The notes under the pieces are model-generated. The model was given only the letters and a program-made list of their open reading frames with translations, was not told where the DNA came from and searched no databases. 36,760 nt of DNA from Spirochaetales bacterium. GTDB lineage: Bacteria; Spirochaetota; Spirochaetia; DSM-2461. The translations under genes were made by a program, and so were the position numbers. How positions within the stretch are numbered: the stretch's first letter is position 1; each line of letters begins with the position of its first letter. Where the stretch lies: contig JAQQAM010000113.1 in NCBI GenBank assembly GCA_028532905.1, positions 1 through 36,760 of the forward strand, read 5' to 3'. Shown piece after piece: positions 1 to 7,245 of the stretch.

Positions 1-880
1 AGATATCCAGGGCATCCACTCCCAGGTCTTCCAGGGCTTTGTCTATTCTCACACCCAGCTCTACTGTGATTCCCGGCCGGTCACTCCCCGCCGGACGGAA
101 CTCATCCACAGTCAGGCGGACAAGAACAGGATAATCCCGGCCGCAGGCTTCTCTAACGCCCTGAATGATCTCCTTCAGAAAACGGAGCCTGTTGTCAAAG
201 CTGCCGCCGTATTCATCCTCTCTTCTGTTGGTATAGGGGCTGAGAAACTGCTGAATCAGATAGCCGTGGGCGGCATGAAGCTCCACCGCATCAAAACCCG
301 CCTTCCGGGCCCGAACCGCTCCTTTCACAAAGTCATCCACCAGAGACCGGATTTCACTGGTTTTAAAAGCCCGGGTTTTCTGCTTTACATGAGCGCAGGG
401 TACAGCCGACGGTGCGGCCACAGGAGGCGCCCAGGTATGATCTTCCAGCCAGGCAAAACTCTTCACCACCGGAGAAAATATTTTTTTGAATCCCGGAACC
501 CGGGAAAAGACTTCCACCATGGGCCAGATCCCGATGAGGGCGGAATAATTCTGCCGTCCGGGATGGTGAAGCTGAAGGGCAATCTTTCCTCCTTCGGCAT
601 GAATACGACCGGTCATTTTTTTGAAGGCCTTGATGGAGGAGTCATGGACCAGAGAAAGCTGGCGGGGGGCTGCCGCACCGTGGATATTGTTCACCCGGCA
701 GATTCCCGTACAGATCAGACCGACCCCTCCTCTGACTCTCTGTAGATAGTAATCGGTCAGAAGGTCTGTGGGCCGGCCGTCAAATCCGGCCATTCCCGTT
801 TCCATGGATGTCATAACAAATCTGTTTTTCAGGGTCAGAGTCCCGATCTGAAAGGGCGTAAAAAGAATATCCTGGTTCAT
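1..880 (-). CDS. Old Yellow Enzyme family NADH:flavin oxidoreductase, C-terminus cut by window edge
   Basis: About 293 N-terminal residues are present and the frame is open to base 1. The protein begins MNQDILFTPFQIGTLTLKNR, the usual opening of OYE and 2,4-dienoyl-CoA reductase-like FMN barrels, and later carries the family segment AVELHAAHGYLIQQFLSP with the active-site His pair. The ATG at 880 follows a clear GGAGG. Family knowledge: an FMN TIM barrel that reduces activated C=C bonds with NAD(P)H. The C-terminal Fe-S/FAD part of the longer subfamily would lie outside the window, so subfamily and substrate are open. It is downstream of the transketolase/aminotransferase operon in the same direction but separated from it by a terminator-like hairpin, so it may be transcribed on its own. 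Confidence 0.88.
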   Translation of the reverse strand, partial: MNQDILFTPFQIGTLTLKNRFVMTSMETGMAGFDGRPTDLLTDYYLQRVRGGVGLICTGICRVNNIHGAAAPRQLSLVHDSSIKAFKKMTGRIHAEGGKIALQLHHPGRQNYSALIGIWPMVEVFSRVPGFKKIFSPVVKSFAWLEDHTWAPPVAAPSAVPCAHVKQKTRAFKTSEIRSLVDDFVKGAVRARKAGFDAVELHAAHGYLIQQFLSPYTNRREDEYGGSFDNRLRFLKEIIQGVREACGRDYPVLVRLTVDEFRPAGSDRPGITVELGVRIDKALEDLGVDALDI

Positions 881-933
881 AAGCCTCCGGAAGAGGCCTG
901 AAACGACCCCTTTATTTAATTTCTGGTATTTGT

Positions 934-939
934 ATTATA
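934..939 (-). promoter_or_regulatory. possible -10 element for the OYE gene
   Basis: A perfect TATAAT on the minus strand lies just after the terminator hairpin and about 54 bases before the OYE start. No convincing -35 box is seen 16-18 bases upstream, so this is tentative. Confidence 0.3.
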
Positions 940-943
940 AGTG

Positions 944-965
944 AAAACTGCCCCGGCGGGGGCAG
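944..965 (-). terminator. intrinsic terminator after the VOC gene
   Basis: On the minus strand CTGCCCC and GGGGCAG form a 7-bp GC-rich stem with a 4-base loop, followed directly by TTTT. It lies 39 bases past the stop of the VOC gene and marks the likely end of the main operon transcript. Confidence 0.7.
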
Positions 966-1004
966 AATATTTCAGGTGGGTCCTGAATCGTCAGAAAACC
1001 CTTT

Positions 1005-1547
1005 TCAGGCAGACTCACCGGCCGGTACAGGCACTTCATTATAGTAGGACTTGAACGGTCCGATTCTCATAATAAAACCCGCCAGCCGGGTCAGGCGCCT
1101 GAGGAGAAAATAGTTGAACTTCAGATCAATCAGCTCGATCAGATTACCGTCGGGATCTCTGAAGAAGAACCATTCGTTTCCATCGGTTTTCTGGGGAGGA
1201 CAAAGGATCTCCACATCATCCCTGGCCGAGAGTTTTTCATGCCATTTCCTGATATTTTTAGCATCCAGTGTAAAGTGGGTCACCCCTGGAGCATTCCATC
1301 TGTGAGAAGGGGCCTCTGTTCTGGAGAACTCGAAGATTTCAATCACTCCGCCTTTGGGGCAGAGCAGAAATCCGAGGCGCACAGAACAGTCTTCCAGCTG
1401 ATACAGCTCTTTTTTGACTTCCAGCTCCTCCTTGCTCATCTCGGTGACATTGACCAGGGGCATTTTAAAAACCTCCCAGTACCACCGGGCTGTTTTTTCA
1501 AGGCTGCGGACGGTTATCCCCGCATGGCTTAATGACTTGATTCTCAT
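1005..1547 (-). CDS. VOC (glyoxalase/bleomycin-resistance fold) family protein
   Basis: 180 residues from the ATG at 1547, which follows AGGATGG; a TTG at 1577 would add ten residues but lies inside a hairpin. Two beta-alpha-beta-beta-beta modules are visible: SHAGITV near residue 7 and GVTHFTL near 88, with RDPDGNLIELID near 130. His8, Glu70, His91 and Glu138 sit where VOC metal ligands normally lie. Known family roles include glyoxalase I, extradiol dioxygenase and epimerase, and the sequence does not say which applies. A C-terminal tail of about 40 residues (YFLLRRLTRLAGFIMRIG) is basic and hydrophobic, which is unusual for a soluble VOC enzyme and might touch a membrane. It is the last gene before the terminator, 70 bases after the second SCP2-like gene. 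Confidence 0.82.
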   Translation of the reverse strand: MRIKSLSHAGITVRSLEKTARWYWEVFKMPLVNVTEMSKEELEVKKELYQLEDCSVRLGFLLCPKGGVIEIFEFSRTEAPSHRWNAPGVTHFTLDAKNIRKWHEKLSARDDVEILCPPQKTDGNEWFFFRDPDGNLIELIDLKFNYFLLRRLTRLAGFIMRIGPFKSYYNEVPVPAGESA

Positions 1548-1564
1548 AGTATTTCCATCCTGTA

Positions 1565-1583
1565 GAGGCTTTTTCAAAGCCTC
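1565..1583. repeat. short perfect hairpin between SCP2-like gene and VOC gene
   Basis: GAGGCTTT and AAAGCCTC form an 8-bp stem with a 3-base TTC loop. On the plus strand a T-run follows after four bases, so it resembles a plus-strand terminator, yet no plus-strand gene leads into it. On the minus strand it lies in the spacer and contains the TTG alternative start of the VOC gene. Confidence 0.5.
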
Positions 1584-1617
1584 AATGATTTTTTTTAAGA
1601 AACTCAGACTCCCTGTT

Positions 1618-2436
1618 TCAGCCGGGCTGAATCAGGGCTCCGATCATCAGCATATGATCCCCCAGCTGGGAACCGTACTCGGGAGCTCCTTCCATAATAA
1701 TCTTTCCCTTCACTGTGGACTCGATCATATCGTCTATACTCAGAAGGATTCCCAGAGCACTGGGTACGGTGTCGAATTTCATGGTAAAGAAGGGCATGCT
1801 CCGTCTGTAGACACCCCGGGATGCCTTGCTTTTACCGGCTTTAATCCGGATGTAGGCAGCCAGATCCTCATCTTCCCCCACACGCCAGGCATAGACCCGG
1901 TCCGGGCTCTTTTCGGTCCACTTTTTAATTTTGGGATGGCCCAGTTTATTGAGAGTACTGATTCCGGTGGACAGGAGATTGAACATGCACTTCACCAGGA
2001 GATTCTGATCCTCTTCACTTTTGGGAGGTTTTGTAGAGCCAAGCAGTCCGCCCATGGTGATCAGGGCCTGCATAAAGGGGAGAAACATTCCCTTCCCTTT
2101 AAACACACCTTTCATCGCCGGAAAGGGGATCTGTTTCCCCTTGAAAAAGTTGTTCAGGTGTTTTCTGCTTTTAAAAACCAGCTCCACATCGGGCTTCTCT
2201 TCACTGAGCCCTCTCTTCACACTCCAGCTGCCCTCTTCAATCAGAAAATGGGTTCCGTCATCCCCTTCATCGAAAGGACCCGCCATACAGCGGATCTGAC
2301 AGATACCGTTTTTTCCTTTCCATCCCTTCTGAAGGGAAGCCTTTCCCTCCACAACGGTTTTGAGAACGGGGAGAACCGCATTCAGAAAAATCTTATTGGC
2401 ATAATACTCATCGCTTTGTCTGTAGTCTTCACTCAT
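1618..2436 (-). CDS. SCP2-like (sterol carrier protein 2 fold) protein, second copy
   Basis: 272 residues with no signal peptide or membrane segment. Two SCP2-type modules can be read: one around PDVELVFKSRKHLNNFFKGK (about residues 81-100), the other near the C-terminus with a hydrophobic strand, a serine-rich turn and KGKIIMEG. It shares this layout, and the pattern of a basic FKGK/LKGF loop before a FLPFM or GPFMK helix, with the protein at 5629-6384. The family fold binds lipids or other hydrophobic ligands in a cavity; the ligand here is unknown. It starts 3 bases after the transketolase C-subunit stop, so it is co-transcribed. Assignment to SCP2 rests on motif pattern alone and is moderate. 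Confidence 0.62.
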   Translation of the reverse strand: MSEDYRQSDEYYANKIFLNAVLPVLKTVVEGKASLQKGWKGKNGICQIRCMAGPFDEGDDGTHFLIEEGSWSVKRGLSEEKPDVELVFKSRKHLNNFFKGKQIPFPAMKGVFKGKGMFLPFMQALITMGGLLGSTKPPKSEEDQNLLVKCMFNLLSTGISTLNKLGHPKIKKWTEKSPDRVYAWRVGEDEDLAAYIRIKAGKSKASRGVYRRSMPFFTMKFDTVPSALGILLSIDDMIESTVKGKIIMEGAPEYGSQLGDHMLMIGALIQPG

Positions 2437-2439
2437 GGC

Positions 2440-3447
2440 TTAAATCTCATCATCCCAGTCATCGTCTTCCTCGAAATCCGCACCCATCAGTTCCCGGGCA
2501 GATGCGAGAATGCCGTTCACGTCGTAACCGTAATGGGACATCAGGTCTTCATGGAGACCGATAATACTGAAGGTATCGGGAACGCCCAGACGCTTGAAGG
2601 CACAGGCTTTTCCGCTTTCCGCCATGACCTCGGCAACAGCCGATCCCAGGCCGCCGATCACATTGTGGTCTTCCACGGTGATGATTCTTCTGGTGTCGTG
2701 CACCGCCTTGAGAATGGCTTCCCGGTCAATGGGCTTGATGGTATGCATATTCAGAACCCTGGCTTTCACACCATCCACAGATTCCAGAACTTTCGCTGCC
2801 TCCCGGGCCGACCAGACGGCACTGCCGCAGGCAATGATGGTCAGGTCTGTCCCTTCATGCATCTGGACAGCCTTGCCCAGCTCATAGCCGTACTCGGTAT
2901 TATCATACACCTTCTGGTCAAAACCTCTGTTGATTCTGATATAGACAGGTCCGGGAGTCTCATAGGCCGCCTGTACGGCATTGGCCGTTTCCATGCCGTC
3001 TGCAGGAATGATGACCTTGCAGTTAGCCATGGAGCGCATAATGCTGATGTCTTCTGTACAGTGATGGGTTGTTCCGGCCTGCCCGAAAGAGAGGCCGCCG
3101 TGGGTGGCAATCATCTTCACATTAAGGTTTTGATAGCAGATATCCGTATGGACCTGATCCAGAGCCCGCATGGTCATAAACACCGCAAAGGTTGAAACAA
3201 AGGGAACCATTCCGTTCAGAGCCATTCCCGCTGCAGCTCCCAGCAGATTCTGCTCGGCAATGCCCACATTGATCAGACGTTCGGGATATTTTTCTCCCAG
3301 AACACCGATCTTGGTGGATTTGGCCAGGTCAGCGGTCAGCCCCACAACCTCTGGATGCTCTTCTGCCAGATCACAGAGAGTTTTCCCGTAGAGTTCGGCT
3401 GTGGAAAGTTTTGCCGTATCCAGTATTGTATAATTCAATCCGCCCAT
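2440..3447 (-). CDS. transketolase, C-terminal subunit (pyrimidine-binding and C domains)
   Basis: 335 residues, the usual size for the C half of split transketolases. GIAEQN (residues 62-67) contains the conserved glutamate (Glu65) that activates thiamine diphosphate. FAVFMTMRALDQV, HGGLSFGQAGTTHHCTED and INRGF follow, as in the Pyr domain of transketolase and DXS-like enzymes. The C-terminal domain carries VEDHNVIGGLGSAVAE. The start follows GGAGGTG. It lies two bases after the N-subunit stop, so the two make one enzyme. Family role: reversible transfer of a two-carbon ketol unit between a ketose and an aldehyde. The tail is unusually acidic (FEEDDDWDDEI). No other pentose phosphate gene is nearby, suggesting a dedicated rather than housekeeping role. 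Confidence 0.92.
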   Translation of the reverse strand: MGGLNYTILDTAKLSTAELYGKTLCDLAEEHPEVVGLTADLAKSTKIGVLGEKYPERLINVGIAEQNLLGAAAGMALNGMVPFVSTFAVFMTMRALDQVHTDICYQNLNVKMIATHGGLSFGQAGTTHHCTEDISIMRSMANCKVIIPADGMETANAVQAAYETPGPVYIRINRGFDQKVYDNTEYGYELGKAVQMHEGTDLTIIACGSAVWSAREAAKVLESVDGVKARVLNMHTIKPIDREAILKAVHDTRRIITVEDHNVIGGLGSAVAEVMAESGKACAFKRLGVPDTFSIIGLHEDLMSHYGYDVNGILASARELMGADFEEDDDWDDEI

Positions 3448-3449
3448 TC

Positions 3450-4310
3450 TTACACCTCCGCCCCTATTCTCTGATCATGGTATTCATCGATTTCCCGCAT
3501 GCACTGTTCCTGCTTTTCACCGTCAAAACCGGCATAGTGATAGCGGTAATCATCGGTGATATGGGCCACGCCGCAGCCTTTCTTGGTCTGCATAATAATC
3601 ACAGAAGGTTTATCCTCTGAATCCATAGCGGTTTCCAGAGCGTCGGAGAGCTGATTCAGATCATTTCCGTCCTTCACATTGATCACTCTGAACCCGAAGG
3701 CTTCCCATTTTTTATCCAATGGTTCCAGGCCCATCACTTCTTCGGTCCGGCCGTCCATCATGCAGTTGTTCCGGTCGATGATGGGAATGACGCTGGTCAG
3801 CTTATAATGGGCAATGGCCATGGCGGCTTCCCAGTTGGAACCTTCATTGCTCTCCCCGTCTCCGATAAGGCAGAAGGTTCTGAAGTTCTGTTTCTTCAGC
3901 CGGGCAGACATGGCCAGTCCGAAAGCCAGGGGCAGTCCGTGTCCCAGAGAACCGGAGGATGCATCCAGTCCGGGAACCTTGTTTTTATCCAGATGCATTC
4001 CCAGCTGGCTGTGGGTATGGTTGAAGGTCTCCAGCCACTCCATGGGAAAAAAGCCCTTGTCCGCCAGAACAGGGGCGAATCCCACACCAATGTGGCCCTT
4101 GCTCAGGATAAACCGGTCCCGGTCTTCCCACTCGGGATTGGCCACATCGATATTCATATATTTGTGATACAGAAGGGTCAGCATATCAATGGCGGACAGA
4201 GAGCCCCCCACATGACCGCTGCCGGCCCAGACAACCGTATTGATAATCAGTTTTCTGAGGTCCCTGGCTTTCTGTTCCAGCCTCAGATACTCTTCTTTCT
4301 GCAATGGCAT
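3450..4310 (-). CDS. transketolase, N-terminal subunit (thiamine diphosphate-binding)
   Basis: 286 residues, typical for the N half of split transketolase. SGHVGGSLSA (31-40), SKGH (70-73), GSLGHGLP (120-127) and the thiamine diphosphate/Mg motif GDGESNEG with a downstream NN pair (150-182) are all present. The start follows AGGAGAGATA. The product should pair with the adjacent C subunit to form the alpha2beta2 active site. It is 21 bases downstream of the aminotransferase. Split transketolases are common in anaerobes and are also recruited to specialised pathways such as aminosugar or sulfosugar metabolism; which applies cannot be told from sequence. Confidence 0.92.
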   Translation of the reverse strand: MPLQKEEYLRLEQKARDLRKLIINTVVWAGSGHVGGSLSAIDMLTLLYHKYMNIDVANPEWEDRDRFILSKGHIGVGFAPVLADKGFFPMEWLETFNHTHSQLGMHLDKNKVPGLDASSGSLGHGLPLAFGLAMSARLKKQNFRTFCLIGDGESNEGSNWEAAMAIAHYKLTSVIPIIDRNNCMMDGRTEEVMGLEPLDKKWEAFGFRVINVKDGNDLNQLSDALETAMDSEDKPSVIIMQTKKGCGVAHITDDYRYHYAGFDGEKQEQCMREIDEYHDQRIGAEV

Positions 4311-4331
4311 ATTATCTCTCCTGTTTGAGTA

Positions 4332-5615
4332 CTATTTATTCAACCTTCCCGGGTTATTGCGGGCGACCACGGAAAAAGCTTCCGCCGCTACAGTGATGGT
4401 TTCACTGATATCATCATCCGTCAGAGAACAGTTGATGAAATGATTGTGGTGACTGGTGAAAAACACTCCCCTTCTGGCACACTCGGCGGTAAACTCCTGC
4501 TGCATCATCAGAGAATCATCGTTTGTCAGCCTCATATAGAACATGGAGGGCACTCCGGTCACTTTCAGATCCAGATCTGCAGCGGCTGCGGCTTTTACCA
4601 GTCCGTCTGTCAGTTTCTTCCCTTTCTCTATCATCAGATTGGCTCCGTCCAGACGCTTGAGCTCATTGATACAGGCGATTCCTGCAGCCATGGGGGCGGC
4701 ACTGGACCAGTAGCTTCCCGTGTAGAACACTTTGGAGGCTGCATCCTTCAGGGAGTCTGCACCTACAACTGCCGAGATGGGATAACCGTTGGCCAGAGCC
4801 TTGCAGTAACAGGTCAGGTCCGGTTTGAAACCGAAATATTTTGCCGATCCGGCAAGGTCCAGGCGGAAACCGCAGCGCACATCATCAATAATGAGGACAA
4901 TACCGTTCTCATCACAGATTTTGCGGATTTTCTGCCAGTACCCTTCTTCGGGAAGGGCATTGTCGGCAAAGACTCTGTGGTCATAGGGGGTGGCCATAAA
5001 GGCGGCAATTCTTCCGGGGTACTGTTTCACCAGCCTTTCCACGGCGGCTGCATCATTCCAGGGTACGATCAGGTTATTGGCCACATCCCCTTCAGTAATA
5101 CCCGCATGGGTAATGGGCTGGGTCCAGGGGGCAACACCATGGTATCCTCCCTGTACAGTGATAACCTTGTCCCGGCCGGTTGCCGCATGGGCGATCATTC
5201 TGGCAAAACTTGTGGCGTCTCCACCGTTTTTCATAAAAAACGCCCAGTCGGCGGCCTCGATGGTATCCACCAGGAGCTCTGCGAACTCTACCTGCTTTCG
5301 GCCGGGGAGGGCCATACAGTTGCCCTTGTCATACTGCTCTCTGGCAGCCTGATCCACGGTGTCGTTGTTGTATCCCAGAACATTGGGACCGTAGGCGCAC
5401 ATGTAATCGATGAATCTGTTGCCGTCCAGATCCCAGAAATAGGAGTCCTTTACCTTCTCTGCATACAGGGGAAAGGCGCTTGTGGGGATAAACTGGGACT
5501 GTACAGGTCCCAGATGACCGGGAATTCCGGTGGGTATCACTTTCAGGGCTCTCTGAAAGAGCTCATTGGATTTTGTATAGCTGTTGAGAGCCTTTGCTTC
5601 TTTTGTTTCTGTCAT
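4332..5615 (-). CDS. class III PLP-dependent aminotransferase, glutamate-1-semialdehyde aminomutase-like
   Basis: 427 residues, normal for the family. The N-terminal part (FWDLDGNRFIDYMCAYGPNVLGY, about 60-82) and the PLP-phosphate/ring segments (NGGDATSFARM at 130; GGYHG at 156) are conserved. Asp244 in IIDDVRCGFR binds the PLP nitrogen, and Lys272 in CYCKALANGYPISA is the Schiff-base lysine. Canonical members read NSGTEA and DEV; here they are NGGDAT and DDV, so it is a divergent branch and not HemL, which would sit with haem genes. Family role: transfer or shift of an amino group on an aldehyde or ketone substrate. Position next to the transketolase subunits suggests they act on consecutive intermediates. 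Confidence 0.88.
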   Translation of the reverse strand: MTETKEAKALNSYTKSNELFQRALKVIPTGIPGHLGPVQSQFIPTSAFPLYAEKVKDSYFWDLDGNRFIDYMCAYGPNVLGYNNDTVDQAAREQYDKGNCMALPGRKQVEFAELLVDTIEAADWAFFMKNGGDATSFARMIAHAATGRDKVITVQGGYHGVAPWTQPITHAGITEGDVANNLIVPWNDAAAVERLVKQYPGRIAAFMATPYDHRVFADNALPEEGYWQKIRKICDENGIVLIIDDVRCGFRLDLAGSAKYFGFKPDLTCYCKALANGYPISAVVGADSLKDAASKVFYTGSYWSSAAPMAAGIACINELKRLDGANLMIEKGKKLTDGLVKAAAAADLDLKVTGVPSMFYMRLTNDDSLMMQQEFTAECARRGVFFTSHHNHFINCSLTDDDISETITVAAEAFSVVARNNPGRLNK

Positions 5616-5628
5616 TGTCTGCTCCTTA

Positions 5629-6384
5629 TCAGGCGAGGTACAGGGGAATCATATCCAGCAGGGGATTCATATTATCCAGCATAGGGATGAATCCGCGCAT
5701 GGACATCTCCCCGTTGCCGAGACCGGTGAATGTATCCAGTTTGCCGTTTAGAACTTTGTGGGCCGATTCCAGGCTGCTGAAGGAGAGTATGGCCCGGGGG
5801 TCCTCATGATGGCCTTTCACACAGCTGAGAACTCCCTTGTTCACATGAAGCTGTACGCCGATGCCCTCTTCCACCCGTACCTGCAGAACGCCATCGGGCA
5901 TATGAGACGCACTGAGTTTACCCTTCCTGTCATGGTTTCCGATTTCCGCCAAAGCAAAAAAAGCTGTATAGGCTGTCATTTCAGTATTGATCCTGAAGTA
6001 TTCCGGATCATCCAGCAGGACACCTTCGGGGCGCAGATAATAATTCAGTTTGTCCGCCAGTTTCATGAAAGGACCGGTGAGAAATCCGATTTTAGTGAAT
6101 CCCTTCAAAGGAATGGGATTCCCCGAGCCGTCGATCATTTTATTGAAATGCTCGGGTGAGGTGAAATACAGAAGGATGGTGCTCTTGTGCTTCCCTTCTT
6201 TCATCTGAACCTTCCCATCCCGGAAACTCAGATTCCCTCTGGGTCCGTCTTTTACATTGAACTGAATGGAGAGGTTTGTATCTTTAATCAGCTCAGCACA
6301 TTCACTGTCATGCTCGGCCAGATATTCAATGCCTCTGAGAACAGCAAACAGATTGCATCGGGCCAGTACGTTTGAATCAGCCAC
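5629..6384 (-). CDS. SCP2-like (sterol carrier protein 2 fold) protein, first copy and operon leader
   Basis: 251 residues from a GTG at 6384 placed five bases after GGAGG; an upstream TTG at 6402 would be in frame but lies before that ribosome site. Two SCP2-like modules: STILLYFTSPEHFNKMIDG with a FLTGPFMKLADKL helix (about 70-115), and a clearer C-terminal one, AILSFSSLESAHKVLNGKLD followed by LGNGEMSMRG and a leucine/methionine-rich end. No export signal. It looks paralogous to the protein at 1618-2436. Such folds carry or present hydrophobic ligands. It is the first gene of the operon, 13 bases ahead of the aminotransferase, downstream of a promoter and a 12-bp palindrome likely bound by the divergent TetR protein. 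Confidence 0.66.
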   Translation of the reverse strand: MADSNVLARCNLFAVLRGIEYLAEHDSECAELIKDTNLSIQFNVKDGPRGNLSFRDGKVQMKEGKHKSTILLYFTSPEHFNKMIDGSGNPIPLKGFTKIGFLTGPFMKLADKLNYYLRPEGVLLDDPEYFRINTEMTAYTAFFALAEIGNHDRKGKLSASHMPDGVLQVRVEEGIGVQLHVNKGVLSCVKGHHEDPRAILSFSSLESAHKVLNGKLDTFTGLGNGEMSMRGFIPMLDNMNPLLDMIPLYLA

Positions 6385-6410
6385 TTTTTCCTCCTGTAAC
6401 AAAAAAGAAT

Positions 6411-6422
6411 GCGAGCGCTCGC
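6411..6422. promoter_or_regulatory. probable TetR operator (12-bp perfect palindrome)
   Basis: GCGAGCGCTCGC is a perfect GC-rich palindrome in an AT-rich stretch. It sits just downstream of the predicted start of the leftward transcript and upstream of the first gene's ribosome site, where a bound repressor would block transcription. Confidence 0.55.
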
Positions 6423-6431
6423 TCTCATTTC

Positions 6432-6459
6432 ATGATACAATGGATCCTTCAGATTGCAA
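6432..6459 (-). promoter_or_regulatory. sigma70-like promoter of the transketolase/aminotransferase operon
   Basis: On the minus strand TTGCAA (6454-6459) and TATCAT (6432-6437) are 16 bases apart. Transcription would begin near 6425, giving a leader of about 40 bases that contains the 12-bp palindrome. Confidence 0.5.
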
Positions 6460-6495
6460 GAGCTTTCTGCAATTAACCGCAAGGACTTGCGAAAT

Positions 6496-6523
6496 ACCTG
6501 TGAATTTGCAAGAATTCACAGGT
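6496..6523. promoter_or_regulatory. inverted repeat upstream of tetR, possible second operator
   Basis: ACCTGTGAATT and AATTCACAGGT are perfect 11-base arms around a 6-base spacer. It lies 40 bases before the tetR start and overlaps a plausible plus-strand promoter (TTGCGA, 17 bases, AAGAAT), which fits autoregulation. A TTGCAAGA element inside it also occurs at 6454-6461. Confidence 0.5.
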
Positions 6524-6562
6524 AAGAAACAGAATTTTCCCACAGAATTGTAAGGAACAGTA

Positions 6563-7240
6563 ATGAAAAAAAGCGGTGAAACCGGTTTAAACGAGCATTT
6601 TCACAAAAAAACCTTTGAAAATATACCGGCAGAGAAACGGGAGAGAATCCTGAATATTGCCATAACCGAGTTTGCCTCCAAGGGATATAACGCCGCCAGC
6701 ATCAATACAATAGCCAGAAATGCGGGAATCAGTATCGGGGGAATGTACCGGTACTTTGAATCCAAGGAAGCCCTGATTATGACCGTTCTGGACAGGGGAT
6801 ATGTGCTTCTGGAAAAAGCCCTGAAAGAAATAGTCGAAATGGAGGGAGACATTCTGACACGCATTGAGGCCATGCTCCGCACCAGTATGGCCTATGCCCG
6901 GGAATACAGAGAGATAAATCAGATCTACCTGGATGTTTCCACCGAAGGCCTGAGCTCCCTGGCAGGCAGGATCTCCCTGAAAATGGAGGGGATAACATCC
7001 GAGCTTTACAGAAAATCCCTGGAGGAAGCCAAAGCCGAGGGTATCGTCCGAGGCGAGGTTCATCCCGGGATTCTGGCCTTCTGCCTGGACAACCTTGTCA
7101 TGATGGTCCAGTTCTCCTGTGCCAGCGCCTATTACCGGGAGCGTTTGAAAATCTATGCCGGTGAAGATGTAGCCGATGACGACGACGCCCTGATTGAAGG
7201 GATAATGGATTTTGTTAAATACGGCCTGCTGAAAATCTAA
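6563..7240 (+). CDS. TetR/AcrR family transcriptional regulator
   Basis: 225 residues. The N-terminal domain has the family pattern: RERILNIAITEFASKGYNAASINTIARNAGISIGGMYRYFESKEAL covers about residues 26-72 and contains the helix-turn-helix. The C-terminal ligand and dimer domain is not assignable to an inducer. AAGGAA precedes the ATG. It is divergent from the leftward operon with two palindromes in the 178-base gap, so it most likely represses that operon and itself in response to a small, perhaps lipophilic, molecule (inference). Its 3' end lies five bases from the convergent nucleoside hydrolase. Confidence 0.92.
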   Translation: MKKSGETGLNEHFHKKTFENIPAEKRERILNIAITEFASKGYNAASINTIARNAGISIGGMYRYFESKEALIMTVLDRGYVLLEKALKEIVEMEGDILTRIEAMLRTSMAYAREYREINQIYLDVSTEGLSSLAGRISLKMEGITSELYRKSLEEAKAEGIVRGEVHPGILAFCLDNLVMMVQFSCASAYYRERLKIYAGEDVADDDDALIEGIMDFVKYGLLKI

Positions 7241-7245
7241 AAGCC

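Noticed and set aside
1414-3195. 593-codon open frame on the plus strand
   Set aside because: It is antisense to the VOC, SCP2-like and transketolase genes, whose protein motifs are clear; its own translation has no recognisable domain.
4332-5615. Assignment as haem-pathway HemL
   Set aside because: The PLP-site motifs differ from HemL and no haem genes are nearby.
4440-5684. 414-codon open frame on the plus strand
   Set aside because: It is the complement of the aminotransferase gene, which carries all catalytic residues.
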